64,000 nt of DNA, taken from assembly GCF_001625305.1 (NCBI RefSeq), contig NW_017803157.1, forward strand, positions 2,600,945 through 2,664,944, written 5' to 3'. Of the stretch, positions 44,101 through 52,244 are shown in pieces (within the stretch, counting starts at the first letter, position 1; each line of letters starts with the position of its first letter). A program made the position numbers and the translations under genes. The notes under the pieces are model-generated. The model searched no databases. It had not been told where the DNA came from and was given only the letters and a program-made list of their open reading frames with translations. This DNA comes from Branchiostoma belcheri. Its lineage: Eukaryota; Chordata; Leptocardii; Amphioxiformes; Branchiostomatidae.

Positions 44101-44968
44101 ATACAAAAGCCGTGTTAAGTGCTTTGCCCGAGGGCAAAAGATTGGTGGTGTATCAGGATTTGACTGGGACCGCTTGGTTCTGAGCCGAGCAATTTGTCGT
44201 TACGCCACACGACCCAACAACATGTTATGTATTTTGTATCATTCTGTTCAGTGAGTTGTGATGGCAATGCCACAAGGTACAAAAATGGTAATGTTACACA
44301 AGCAGCAGACTTACCTGAGAGTACATGGCTGTACACATTCATTCATTGATCTATTCATATCATAGCTGTTTTGTGTCTTGTAGGTTATGTTCTGTGCGAA
44401 CTGGCGACAGACAGTGGAAAGAGACCTTCAGGCAGTCAGCATGAGATGGAAGGAAGCCTTGAGGCTGGCTGCTGACAGAGGAAGCTGGGCTACTTTGACT
44501 GCCTCATGCGTCACGAGACGCGGGAGCCCCTAAGTCTAAGTCTAAATAAGGTTATGTTATGTTAAGTGAGCTGCGAAGGCAATGCCACAAAGTGCAAAAA
44601 CGATATAAAGTTACACAAGCAGCAGGCTTACCTGGGAATACGTGTTTGACGAATGTGAACGGTATACAGAAGATGCCCACAAGAAGGTCGCAGACGGCCA
44701 GGTTGAAGATGAAGTAGTCGGTGGCACTACTGGTCCTCTTACTCTTCACAATCATCACACACACGATCATGTTCCCAACCAAACACACCAGGAAGATGAT
44801 GGAGTAGGCAAACCCCATCAGTAGTACTGTCCACAAAGGTCTCATCATCTCCTTCTGTAGCAGTTTTCTCAGATCAAGTAGTGAGGAAGTATTGGTTTCA
44901 GTTGACTGGAGGAAGAGGTCCATGCTTGTATTGTTTATGTCCATTGTATATAGATACTGATGTATCAC
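31782..44968 (-). CDS. NPFF/RFamide-type neuropeptide receptor (class-A GPCR), four exons
   Basis: Four coding blocks join across GT-AG introns into 376 residues: 44968-44632, 35613-35514, 33366-33021, 32129-31782 (intron phases 1, 2, 0). The product should be a plasma-membrane receptor for an amidated peptide, signalling through G proteins. Visible landmarks: N-terminal sequons at N12, N13 and N26; TM1 with GN at 65-66; TM2 LAVCDLLVG with D94; TM3 cysteine C121; DRY at 145-147; ECL2 cysteine C203 in CQEFWP; TM5 P228; TM6 SWIP with W277 and P279; D288; TM7 YPFAHWLAFSNS then NPLLY at 319-323. The CQEFWP and YPFAHWLAF blocks are typical of NPFF receptors. D288 matches the TM6-top aspartate that recognises the C-terminal arginine of RFamide and NPY ligands in that family (established knowledge). 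Close alternatives are other RFamide or SIFamide-like receptors. Start: M1 (44968) or M9 (44944) are both possible. No untranslated exons or promoter could be identified. Confidence 0.9.
32130..33020 (-). other. Receptor intron 3 (about 0.9 kb)
   Basis: The intron runs from the weak donor GTCACC to the acceptor CTAATAG. Nearly half of it is one complete Harbinger-type MITE (32480-32878). Its first eight bases GTCACCAA repeat the first eight bases of exon 4. Confidence 0.82.
32480..32878 (+). mobile_element. PIF/Harbinger-type MITE, family H1, complete
   Basis: 399 bp with GGCCATGTTGATTTGATTAT and its inverted copy as ends. TTA flanks it at 32477-32479 and 32879-32881. It sits in receptor intron 3. 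The interior has A or T runs of 13-15. Confidence 0.88.
33021..33366 (-). CDS. Receptor exon 3: TM4, ECL2, TM5, ICL3
   Basis: This exon starts after CTATCACTAG and supplies the last base of R146, then residues 147-261. It holds TM4 (about 163-183), ECL2 with C203 and the EFWP block, TM5 with P228, and a basic third intracellular loop (four arginines at 244-247). It ends at AAG, where the next bases GTCACC form a GT donor with a poor consensus. The join to VTKMLVIV in exon 4 restores the usual start of TM6, which favours this junction. Confidence 0.87.
33367..35513 (-). other. Receptor intron 2 (about 2.1 kb)
   Basis: The intron is bounded by GTGAGC and CACTAG. Apart from a shortened Harbinger-type MITE at 34452-34640 I see no recognisable repeat or gene in it. 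Short open frames here overlap poly-pyrimidine stretches and look like chance. Confidence 0.8.
34452..34640 (-). mobile_element. PIF/Harbinger-type MITE, family H1 (internal deletion)
   Basis: Both ends are present but worn (GGCCATTTTGTTGCAATTAT and TAATCACATCAACATGGTC). Only about 190 bp remain. It lies in receptor intron 2. Confidence 0.7.
35514..35613 (-). CDS. Receptor exon 2: ECL1, TM3 to DRY
   Basis: This 100-nt exon is too short to stand out as an open frame. It was found by looking for the missing TM3. It is bounded by TTCACAG (acceptor) and GTGAGC (donor). It encodes residues 113-145, including the disulphide cysteine C121 and the TM3 block VFTLMAIAYD; the split codon 146 completes DRY with exon 3. 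The ECL1 tryptophan usual in this family is replaced by L114. Confidence 0.9.
35882..36070 (+). mobile_element. tRNA-derived SINE
   Basis: A box-A-like TAATGGTTGGGTG is followed by a perfect box B GGTTCGAATCC at 35924-35934. The body (ACTGGGAGAGGTTACTTTAC, TTCCTCACTTCACAGAAAT) matches the other SINE copies. It lies in receptor intron 1. Confidence 0.8.
36184..36243 (+). repeat. Two-unit tandem repeat (about 29 bp)
   Basis: AGTTTTATCATATAAAAATC occurs twice in a row with ATCATGA- or TCATGG-type spacers. Confidence 0.8.
36537..36600 (+). repeat. Single arm of the 21.7 kb foldback
   Basis: GACTTCTTCTTTGAAGGCAG, TGGATAATGAATTGTCC and TGCATTGTGAGAGGGTTTTG match the inner foldback at 21.73-21.85 kb. 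No second arm is nearby. Confidence 0.6.
36806..37170 (-). mobile_element. TTAA-type MITE, subfamily P2
   Basis: It begins TTAAAGCCATCCAATGCG and ends CTGCAGTGGATGCC. The interior is the reverse of 4367-4735 (ACCATTTTCCGTCA, AGCCCTAAAAACTGCAG). It lies in receptor intron 1. Confidence 0.72.
37583..37950 (+). mobile_element. TTAA-type MITE, family P1
   Basis: It begins TTAAAGGCATCCCATGCAAT and ends GAAATTGCATCGGGTGAC. The interior has a C run at 37728-37737 in place of the usual CCCAAAACAAGC. It lies in receptor intron 1. Confidence 0.72.
37990..39122 (+). repeat. Intronic tandem repeat, three partial units
   Basis: CTTGGTTATACGTAATAC starts units near 37997, 38589 and 38947. Shared blocks include CCACTTCATAGAAACCAGT, TGTGGCATTTCCATACGTCA, and GGTCTTAATATCCGGGCGCA. 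Unit 1 has an extra block (AATCACTCCCTAGGGTCA... CCGCTCTAAC) that is missing from unit 2 and present again after unit 3. Non-coding. Confidence 0.8.
38079..38116 (+). ncRNA. U2 snRNA 5'-end fragment (retrocopy-like)
   Basis: TCGGCCTTTTGGCTAAGATCAA, split here as TCGGCCTTTTGGC and TAAGATCAA, is 22 nt identical to U2 snRNA from about nucleotide 8 to 29. Only the 5' stem region is present, so it is a fragment, not a gene. The corresponding point of the third tandem unit (about 39021) reads GTGTTAATCACTCC without it, and TTAA appears on both sides of the fragment here. Confidence 0.75.
39320..39655 (+). mobile_element. TTAA-type MITE, family P1
   Basis: It begins TTAAAAGTATCCAATG and ends AATTGCATTGGATGCC then TTAA. 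It contains TTCAGGGCGGCAAAAT and CATTTACTGCCATTTAGTAG. It lies in receptor intron 1. Confidence 0.78.
39850..40530 (-). mobile_element. H2 MITE (worn) split by a LINE tail
   Basis: CGAACTGAAACGAATTTGAG, ATACCAGCCAACCATG and TAGCCAACCTCGACC are H2 blocks in reverse. The stretch 40035-40425 is foreign to H2 and ends as a LINE 3' tail. Confidence 0.6.
40035..40425 (+). mobile_element. LINE 3' tail (family L2a of this window)
   Basis: It ends CCCAGGAATCTTTGAAAACC, ATAGGCGACATGTATATCC, TGGCTAAATG and (AAAC)n. The same end occurs reversed at 47445-47525. Only non-coding 3' sequence is recognisable. Confidence 0.6.
40540..42120 (-). other. Intron 1 stretch with nothing recognised
   Basis: No repeat shared with the rest of the window, no exon-like splice-bounded frame and no RNA gene were seen. 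Confidence 0.45.
42131..42745 (+). repeat. Direct repeat, two units about 407 bp apart
   Basis: GCGTGGTATTTCCAAACATA and CAATCTGAAGATTGAAACAA with AGTGCCTTTCTGCTAC occur at 42219-42300 and again, slightly changed, at 42625-42705. Each unit is about 205 bp, with about 190 bp of unrelated sequence between. Confidence 0.75.
42803..43127 (-). mobile_element. PIF/Harbinger-type MITE, family H2, complete
   Basis: The ends are AGCCCTTGTCACATATTCAC and GAATGTGTGACAGGAGCT, with TTA on both sides (42800-42802, 43128-43130). 325 bp. A G run lies at about 43066-43077. The frame at 42707-43111 is a shadow of it. Confidence 0.82.
43640..43740 (-). mobile_element. Possible Penelope-like remnant
   Basis: GATAGACATCCAGGTAAA (43649) resembles the AGACATCCAGGTAAT start of the Penelope-like copies and follows a similar CGTTGATGAA. 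The rest is too worn to align. Confidence 0.35.
44097..44222 (-). mobile_element. tRNA-derived SINE
   Basis: On the minus strand it starts GTCGTGTGGCGTAACGAC (box-A-like), goes on CGGCTCAGAACCAAGCGGTC, a worn box B (CAGTCAAATCC), and CACCACCAATCTTTTGCCC. The end stops within GGCAAAGCACTTAACACGGC, so it is shorter than the 25 kb copy. Confidence 0.75.
44392..44549 (+). mobile_element. LINE 3' fragment with RT C-terminal tail
   Basis: The frame reads WRQTVERDLQAVSM, RWKEALRLAADRGSWATL, then TASCVTRRGSP and a stop at 44531-44533. This pattern (a tryptophan-rich basic tail after an RT domain) is common to the end of many LINE ORF2 proteins. GGTTATGTT on both sides (44383-44391, 44550-44558) looks like the target duplication. 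The 3' tail is TAAGTC repeats and TAAATAA. Confidence 0.75.
44632..44968 (-). CDS. Receptor exon 1: N-terminus, TM1, TM2
   Basis: This exon carries residues 1-112 plus the first base of codon 113. It encodes the extracellular N-terminus with three N-glycosylation sequons, TM1 (about 45-74) and TM2 (about 83-108) with the conserved N66 and D94. It ends at CCCAG, followed by GTAAGC as the donor. Reading on past the donor gives about 25 residues unlike a receptor and then a stop, which supports splicing here. A diverged copy of this exon end and donor lies 317 bp further into the intron. Confidence 0.9.
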
Positions 44969-44989
44969 AGCCTTTAGATGTCCACACCT

Positions 44990-46130
44990 CTCTTATGTGT
45001 ACGTCTTCCTTGTAGATGCTGGCTCACCAAAGCTCTTAGCCTTCTAAACTGCTCTTGTATCTTGCTTGTCCTTGTAGTAGCTTCAGGCACGGTGCTGGAA
45101 ATAATAAGATGGTTGTCGTTGTTAATATTATGAATTTTCAATATCCTTTGAGCATTGTACGAACATTGTAGCATGCGCAGTCTGTTGAACACATAATTGG
45201 ACATAGTAATTCTTTCCCCATTATACATGTACCAAGGACAATCTACACGAACATGTGCGTCGTCTTCAACTCTACCTTAAGTGCAAAATTGGCAGCTTCT
45301 TTGCTCTATAGGAGTTTTAATGAGGCCTCATTAGCCGTATCACCATTGGTCTCTACACGTGAGCACCAAACTACAGTGTAAACATGAAACCCATCTGACA
45401 GACCTGGCGGGTGTTCGAGGTCTGCTATCTTCCTTAGCATAATTACTTCAGCCAGTAGACTTTCATCTACTCCCAGCGCAGACTGCAGGTTGCAAAAGGT
45501 CGCGGCGTAGATTTTTAATGGCCAATTTTCCCCCGTTACAGAACTTTCCATTAAATCTGAAGTATGCTACACAGTATACTGCTCCACCTGGTTCTCCAAA
45601 CACGCGTGTTGCTCATGTTTCTGAGAAGATGTCAAATTAAGCTTTTGTTCAGGAACGTATTACTCAACTAACTAGTGACATTTATACCCCGTCTGTTTCG
45701 TTGGTAACTTTCAGAATGCCTAATCTATTTAATAATATCAGTGGGGAATGGATTGCCGCAGTTATGAAAGTTCGGGTTATGAAAGATAGCGCGCAGCGTT
45801 CTGACTTTGCCGTTTTAAGCACGGATTTTAGCTCTTTTATTTTGTGTTGACTTTGATACGCAAGAAGTCCCACTCCTTTGTTATTTCATATATCCTAAGT
45901 AGTAATTGATCTGGTCCTTCTTCAATAAACCAGATGGGCCCTGTGTAAGAGTAAAATCTTTTGAAGACAAAACGTTTGAACTTAACAGTCTCTAGCCGAA
46001 GCGCACACGAGACGGACAGCAGAGAGTCTACGGGACGGCCGTTCGAAGCTCTTGGACAAAGCTCTACTCGCCAAATGAAGCGGAACGAATGTTGCGATCG
46101 CAAGGCGGTGGAACTACAGAGGTACGCAGA
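44990..46130. other. Receptor upstream region, no clear promoter
   Basis: The region 5' of the receptor start holds short overlapping frames (44974-45228, 45306-45551) without a motif. No TATA-like box with a convincing start, and no upstream untranslated exon, could be called. Confidence 0.4.
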
Positions 46131-46132
46131 TG

Positions 46133-46360
46133 CCCACAGCGTAACAGCTGTGGTATTTTGCTCAGAACCAGGTGTCCCAGATTCGTATCCTGCCATATTC
46201 GAACCTGCCATGTCACCCATCTTGTGCCCTTTCTTGGGAAATGCACTTTACCCAACTTTCTTACTTGACTTAGGTGAAAATAAGTACCTACGTTCGGTTC
46301 GGGACATTCCTCGTTACGTTTAAGGGGATTTAGGGAGAGCCACACCCCACTCGCGAAAGA
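46133..46360 (+). mobile_element. tRNA-derived SINE (worn)
   Basis: CACAGCGTAACAGC (box-A-like), CAGATTCGTATCCTGCC (box-B-like), CACCCATCTTGTGCCCTTTC, TTGGGAAATGCACTTTACCC and TTAGGTGAAAATAAGTACC follow the SINE order. Confidence 0.65.
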
Positions 46361-47017
46361 ACCCACCATAATTATCTAAAACAGAAGGGTGAGAGTCCCG
46401 ATGAGAGTCGTCCAAACCTTATAGTTTTATAGCTGCACCTCGTATTGAGGTCACCTGAGTTAGCGCCGAATGACAGCCGCTCCAGACTCTTGCCATTCAG
46501 TCCCACCAATTATGAGCTCCTCACAATTCAGTCCCAAGTAGAGAGTAGCAGGCCCACTCAATAATAAATAACTACCAGGGAGTTTCAAGAACATCATATT
46601 GTGCGTGTGAACGGTTATAGTTGGCGGATCTTGATCATGAGCATTTTCTGTTATTACTTTGAAGATGTTAGCTATATATACTAAATTGGTGCGTATGAAA
46701 GATAGTTCCGAAAGTATAGCTCCGTTGTTCAAGGCGTCTATATAAATGAGCTTATTGAGAAAAAGAAAATTAGTCTGCAATTTTAGCGGCAACAGGTGTC
46801 GTGTTTAATGGCACTATTTGATCCACTCTGATAGAAAATTGGTCTCGCCGACTGAGCTGCCTTTCCAATCAATTTAATTCGCTCTATCGGATGAACCGTT
46901 TTTGGCGTTTCAATCCTTCAGTCTTTATTCCTTCGAATCATCGTAGAATGAATACGCATGTACATTATATGGAGTTCTGATAGTATCTACACACACTGGT
47001 TACACACGTAGCTTGTT

Positions 47018-47157
47018 TGGGAGTATTTCAAAACGCTTGAAGGATGTAATGATGACAAAAATGTGCTACGAAATGGCAGTAAATGTCAATATTAGAATAC
47101 ATATTTCTCATCCAGAATATTTTTGTATTGCCACCCGGGAATCGCATTGGACGTCTT
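47018..47157 (-). mobile_element. TTAA-type MITE, family P1 (half)
   Basis: AATGATGACAAAAATGTGCT, ACGAAATGGCAGTAAATGTC and GAATCGCATTGGACGTCT then TTAA are the right half of P1 in reverse. Confidence 0.6.
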
Positions 47158-47444
47158 TAAAATCCAGTTCTGTAGGTTATCTTGGTTGCCCAGCTGGATT
47201 TCCTAGGGTCTGTATCTTACAGGAAAACCGTAATTTCTCCAATGGTTTACAGGTCAGGACCTAGTGCTGTGAGAGACGGCCAGCGGGAACATGATTGTGG
47301 AGACACAGCAGGATCTGACATCAGGCTTCAGCAAACTGTGGAAACCCAGTAAAACTATAACTTGTACCATGTATGTTGTAGAACATAGTATAATGTTACG
47401 GACGCATATAGTCTTACATACCATTGTATTTTCTTTCTTATGTT

Positions 47445-47525
47445 TGTTTATTTATTTTATGTTTATTTATTTAACCAGGATATACATGTCGCCTATTGGC
47501 GGTTTTCAAAGATTCCTGGGGAAAT
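47445..47525 (-). mobile_element. LINE 3' tail (L2a), second copy
   Basis: On the minus strand: CCCCAGGAATCTTTGAAAAC, ATAGGCGACATGTATATCC, TGGTTAAATAAATAAAC. It matches the end of 40035-40425. Confidence 0.6.
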
Positions 47526-47657
47526 CTTATGTTGTTTGTAACTGCAATTAGCCCTCGGGCATGTATTTGCAATAAACTTTCTCTATAAAATCTTCACAGC
47601 GACTTGCTCTGGGGACAAGTGTCTGTGGCCATGTGATGATTCTTCAGGTTATTTGTT

Positions 47658-47697
47658 AGAGCCCCTGTCATACATTCACGATTGTGTGACAGGGACT
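47658..47697 (+). mobile_element. Minimal H2 remnant: two ends joined
   Basis: AGCCCCTGTCATACATTCAC runs almost straight into TTGTGTGACAGGGACT. Nearly the whole interior is missing, leaving a 39-bp hairpin-like inverted repeat. Confidence 0.6.
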
Positions 47698-47787
47698 ATT
47701 TTGATTCGTTTGATTTATTTAATTACATATTAAGACAACTGGCTTGCCCCTACAGCTATTCTTTGCTGATTTCAAAGGCAGGCCAGT

Positions 47788-48240
47788 GCACGAGAAAACG
47801 ATATCTGTATCTGTATCTGTATAGCCGGTATAACCGCCTTTCGGCGTAACACACCAGCTTCGCAGGCACGCGGCGCGGCGGCAGCTGGCTATATTACACC
47901 GATCGACTTGTTACACCTAACCCTTGAACTTCTAGCTCTAGACATTGTTTAAAGCTATCTATTGACAATGCCCCTACTGTACTTGGTGACAGTGAGTTCC
48001 ACTCTGCGATAGTTCTAGGAAAGAATGAATTCTTGAACACCTCAATCCTTGGTTGATAACTCTGGTACTTGAATGCGTGGCTATTTCTTGTTCTCTTCTG
48101 GGCTGGTATTAGGTACTTAGTAGTTGGGACATCCACCAGTTTATTAGTCATTTTGTACATCATGCATAGTCTAGACATCTTTCTTCTGTCTTCTAGTGAG
48201 GTCCACTGTAGGTTTAACAACATGTTAAAACCAAAGCGGC
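47788..48240 (-). mobile_element. LINE 3' end with reverse-transcriptase C-terminus
   Basis: The minus frame ending at 47894 reads LQWTSLEDRRKMSRLCMMYK, then NKLVDVPTTKYLIPA, HAFKYQSYQPRIEVFKNSFF, and FPRTIAEWNSLSPSTV. The SLEDRR, MMYK, and SFFPRTIAEWNSL blocks are the usual last part of CR1/jockey-like RT proteins. The 3' UTR follows (TACGCCGAAAGGCGGTTATA, a hairpin) and an ATACAG-repeat tail. It is 5'-truncated; the true class is uncertain. At the 5' side it abuts an H2 end fragment (48245-48283). Confidence 0.85.
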
Positions 48241-48761
48241 TTCAGCCAGTCAGACCAATTTCGCGAATGTGTGACAGGGGCTTAAAATATCCGTTTTGCA
48301 GTCGGCGCTGCGGCTAATTTGGAATGACAGCAAAGAGATAGCCATCCGCCATGACGTTAATAACATGCGTAATGCACAGACCTCACTACCTTGATATATA
48401 CTGCCCATATTTATAAGAATTAAGTTTTATTCCTATAACAACGATATGGCTTGGGTAACTCCATATTTCTTGGATGCTGATAAATGTCAGAAACTAGTTC
48501 TGATGCGAAGATATCCCCAGACGAATGTCGAAGTCTACTTCGATCTATGAAATTTTCAGCACTGATTTCATTCATGGGGCAAGGCGGGTCAAATGAAAAG
48601 AGGATAGTTTGTCCAATTTGTGTCCTAAACTAGGTTAAAGAGATGATTACTGGTGAACAATCCTGACTGAAGAAGACGAGGAATAGCCAGTATTGTGCGG
48701 AACCTTTGATCTTCAACCACCATGATCGATATTAAAGCTTTGGCTGTATGTTGCTTGGTTA

Positions 48762-49130
48762 AAGGTGCTCGATGCAGTTTTAGGACTTTTAAACCTGAGA
48801 GTTTCGAAAGTCGATATTCTAGTCACTTATTTACAAGCTAAGTTGGTGCGATACTATCTCAACCTATATCGACAATCATGGAGCAAAAATGCAGAAAATT
48901 GTGACGGAAAAACGTTACTGGTAGGATCCTGGGTTAATTTTTTTGGGTACCATCAAGAAAATAAAGGGCTCCTCTTGGTGCTTGATTCTGTGCTTTTTTA
49001 AATGCCAAAAGTATAAAATACTGATGAAAATGTGCTAATGTGGGAAGTATGTGTCAATATCAAATATCATACAAATTGCCCTTTTTCAGAAAATATCCAC
49101 ACTTGCCGCCCTAAAATTACATCAGATGCC
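48762..49130 (+). mobile_element. TTAA-type MITE, subfamily P2
   Basis: It begins TTAAAGGTGCTCGATGCAG and ends CATCAGATGCCTTTTAA. The interior ACGGAAAAACGTTACTGG, AAAATGTGCTAATGTGG matches other P2 copies. Confidence 0.72.
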
Positions 49131-49525
49131 TTTTAATGCATAATGAAAAGAGCCGGAGTCCTCCAAATGATGAAATGCCCTTATTTATAATTATAAGACA
49201 TCCTGACTGGAGTATTAGTTTCTAATTCCACCGGCCGGCCTGGCGACAACCGTTGTTTTGCCTTTGACAAACTGCTCAATTTTGCTACTCATCAGGGCCT
49301 GTCACCCGGGATTTCTTTCATTTTACTGCCTTTAAAGTAGCGGTAAATCAGTCTTAACCTTTCAATACAGCACATACAGAAAATAGCGTCTTCAAGGCCG
49401 GTACTGAGTTAGGAGAAGCCCAGAATCCATCCTTCTCGAGCTCTGACTCCAGTGTTCTTCTCTGATTGCAGGACATCGATCAGAATTTAACCCTCCCGAT
49501 TTTTTTCCAAGTCTACAGCTGGACT

Positions 49526-49938
49526 TAAAGACATCCAATGCAATATCTGGGTGGCAAAACAAAAGTAAACATTCTGGATGAGAAAAAAATATGAATATTG
49601 CCATTTCTTAGCAGATTGCTGCATTTCAGACTTGAAGCGTATAAAATAGCCCCACAACAAGCTAAGTGATGCACTCTTTATATTTTTTGGTACCACCCAT
49701 AAATAACTAGAACCAGTGTACGATACGAAACAAGCAACCGTTTCCGTCAGTGACATCGCATTTTGCCTCGTTTTCTTTCAGTGACATCGTGTTTTTTTTT
49801 TGCATCACTGAAACCAGTATCCTATGGGGTAGGTTTGATTAAACTTATAATATATACCACAATGTAAAAAAAAGAATGTCCAAAAACTTGACTTTGAAAA
49901 TCCAGTTTTGCTGCCCAGGAATTACATTGGATGCCTTT
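49526..49938 (+). mobile_element. TTAA-type MITE, family P1
   Basis: It begins TTAAAGACATCCAATGCAAT and ends GAATTACATTGGATGCC then TTTTAA. A local duplication around GTCAGTGACATCG (about 49747-49790) is seen inside. Confidence 0.75.
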
Positions 49939-49939
49939 T

Positions 49940-50480
49940 AAAGACTACAAGGCGACAGCACTGACCATCTCCAAAAACACATGCTCAAAACTACCTCCCA
50001 GTCATGTATTACCGTTTGAAGAAGGTTGAAATGCCATGGTGTATGATGTACTCCCTGACTACAAGCTAGCTATATGTAGCTCCCACAGACCATGAGCTCC
50101 CACGGATCACCAAGTGTCGCTACATTCCGCATTTTCTGTAGGGTGAAACATACTTACACTTACTGTACTTAAATCTACAAGCAGAGGGTAATTGGAAAGA
50201 TTCTGATCTTCTTCTATGTACCGTTTTTTGGTACCCGACCTAATCAACCTACAGAATGAACAGTGTCCTGTTGAATACTGACTTGCCGGTTGGTTACGAC
50301 TTTTACACCGAAATGATGTGTATGCAGATTAGCTGCAGTCCCCTTCTCAGGTCTTCTATCTCCACTAAAAGCATTCAGAAATCAGTCAACGCGATTTGTC
50401 CGTCACGCTTTACAACTGCAGTATATATCCAGACGTATTGCGTTAGTGTGCGAGGCTGGAGACGGGTAAAACGGCAAATA
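49940..50480. other. No recognised feature
   Basis: Nothing recurrent and no supported gene was seen. Confidence 0.4.
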
Positions 50481-50487
50481 TATCTTA

Positions 50488-50605
50488 GGGCATGTTGACT
50501 TGATTATATGGATGGCATCCACGCACGCAAGAATTTTACCCATTTCCTAAAAAAAGCTGCAATAGAGCAACTATATGCCGTAAATTGCAAAAACGGAACA
50601 TACCA
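50488..50605 (+). mobile_element. PIF/Harbinger-type MITE, family H1 (left part)
   Basis: GGCATGTTGACTTGATTATA, GGATGGCATCCACGCACGCA and GCCGTAAATTGCAAAAACGG are H1 left blocks. The right part is missing. Confidence 0.65.
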
Positions 50606-50609
50606 TACA

Positions 50610-51800
50610 TTATACCAGGCACAAGTGTTCGTTAAATAAAGTTTTTCATATCTTGTTTATTGGCGACATATATTGTTGACAAAAATCTATCAGATCACAG
50701 ACCACTATTTTGAGCTCCCATTTAAATATATGGTAAACAATGGCAAGAAATGAGCTGTCAAAAGTCACCTACTTGAGCGTTCAAACTCACATTTACAGTG
50801 TAGCTTGAGCTCCAAATTGTCAATTTAGTCCAAAATTCTTACTTGTCTATCGGCAGAAAGTCATCGTATCAATGATAACAAAGCCAGAATGACCTCTGCC
50901 CCCCCCCCGTTCACAACAACAAAAAATATCATGTTGCCCTGCTGACATAGCATCTCTTCTAGAGCTCTACCCAGCAAAGAAAACAAGCGCGAAAGCCTGA
51001 TTTTGTTTCAGCAAAACACCCCCCCCCAGCTGTTAAATCTGCACATGTACATGTATATAGTGCCAATATAACGGCACTTCGGCCTTGCTGGCATTTACGT
51101 GCTCAAATACCAGAAAGTAGCAAGTATGCAAAGAAAAAGGCTGTTTACAGTTGGTTTGGACGCTCTCAAATGGGGCTTCTGGGCCTGCGCGAAATATTGA
51201 CCTTTTCCCATCAGGCAACTAGATATTGGGTGAAAAGTAGGTTATAGTCTGCCAAGGACGTTTCTATACCTACATTTTCATGATCTTTGGTATAAACGTA
51301 ACTGTATGTAGAACTGGCATTTTTGCAAGGACTGTACTCAAATGCCATATCCAAATATCATAGTTGAGTGCCGAGGAAAACAACAGAGTTTTTACTACGG
51401 AAATGATCATTATACCTCCAGCTGGGATCCAGATCGTGTTACAGAATGTGACACAATTGCGAGGGCCTCAACACAAAGTGCTTCCATGTACACGTAATCC
51501 TTGACATTTAGTCTTGTACATGTTTTGGTGATTTCTGTCTATAACACACCGACGTGCCGGATTGAGTGAGGAAATTGCCCTCCGTCTGTCGTTTGACGTG
51601 AGCTACATCTGGTGAGAGCTTACCAAACAGGCTTATATAAGTTATAGCAAACATTGCGCCATTTATGGCTCTTGCGTCTACACGTAGCGTCTGGGGTGTC
51701 CCTTAAACCAGGATGTATGTAGAATCTGTGATGTGTAAGAGAATATTCTACCATGTGTATAATAAATGCGGTGTATATATAACACAGACGGACCACCTCC
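50610..51800. other. No recognised feature; two C runs
   Basis: Apart from homopolymer runs at 50901-50908 and 51019-51027 nothing distinct is visible. The 51678-51905 frame overlaps the start of an H2 element. Confidence 0.4.
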
Positions 51801-51805
51801 TTTAA

Positions 51806-52224
51806 AGGCTCGTCTCACACATTCACGAATTTGGCCTCCGGAACACTTCCGAACGCCCCACAACCATGGGAGAAGGTCGCCGTAATGTCGGCTGGTGTTC
51901 GGCAAATTTGGCTACTTTGCAGCTGGCCAGCGGAATGTTTCCAAATGCACTCAAACTGTCGGAGGTTGATTGGGTCCGGAGATTCGGCCATGATTGGGTA
52001 TTCAGTTTAAGTCAGTAGAACAGTCCAGTCAACCATTCCGGAGTAAGTCAAATGTGTTCGGAGCGTGTTTGGGGGTCAAATTTGAGTCAAATTCACTCTA
52101 ATTCGTTCCGATTCGTAAAAAAAGGCAGGTGTGGCCTAGATCTGGTCAGAACGTCAGCCGAACCTGCCCGGCTGGTGTTCGGTAACAAATTCGGGAGAAG
52201 GTCGTGAATATGTGACACGGGCTT
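51806..52224 (+). mobile_element. PIF/Harbinger-type MITE, family H2
   Basis: AAAGGCTCGTCTCACACATT starts it and GTCGTGAATATGTGACACGG ends it. It has CACAACCATGGGAGAAGGTC and GGTCAAATTTGAGTCAAATT. The ends are mildly worn. Confidence 0.72.
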
Positions 52225-52244
52225 TCCGGCCACTTGCCGCGTGC

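Larger units (their letters stand above)
35614..44631 (-). other. Receptor intron 1 (about 9.0 kb), repeat-filled
   Basis: The intron runs from the GTAAGC donor to the TTCACAG acceptor. It holds SINE copies (35882, 44097), TTAA-type MITEs (36806, 37583, 39320), the tandem repeat with the U2 match (37990-39122), a LINE tail nested in a Harbinger-type MITE (39850-40530), a direct repeat (42131/42538), a complete Harbinger-type MITE (42803-43127) and the duplicated donor segment (43968-44645). No further coding exon was seen. Confidence 0.85.
43968..44645 (-). repeat. Tandem duplication carrying the exon-1 splice donor
   Basis: ATTCATTCATT...CATAGCT and, further on, GTGAGTTGTGATGGCAATGC with ACACAAGCAGCAGACTTACC occur in unit 1 (43968-44320). 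Unit 2 (44337-44645) has the matching GTGAGCTGCGAAGGCAATGC and the real donor. Unit 1 holds a SINE and unit 2 a LINE fragment, so both were hit after the duplication. Confidence 0.8.

Noticed and set aside
44115-44342. Second receptor gene copy near exon 1
   Set aside because: The similarity (VLSGKSAACVTL) covers only the exon end and intron start; it is a duplicated donor region holding a SINE.
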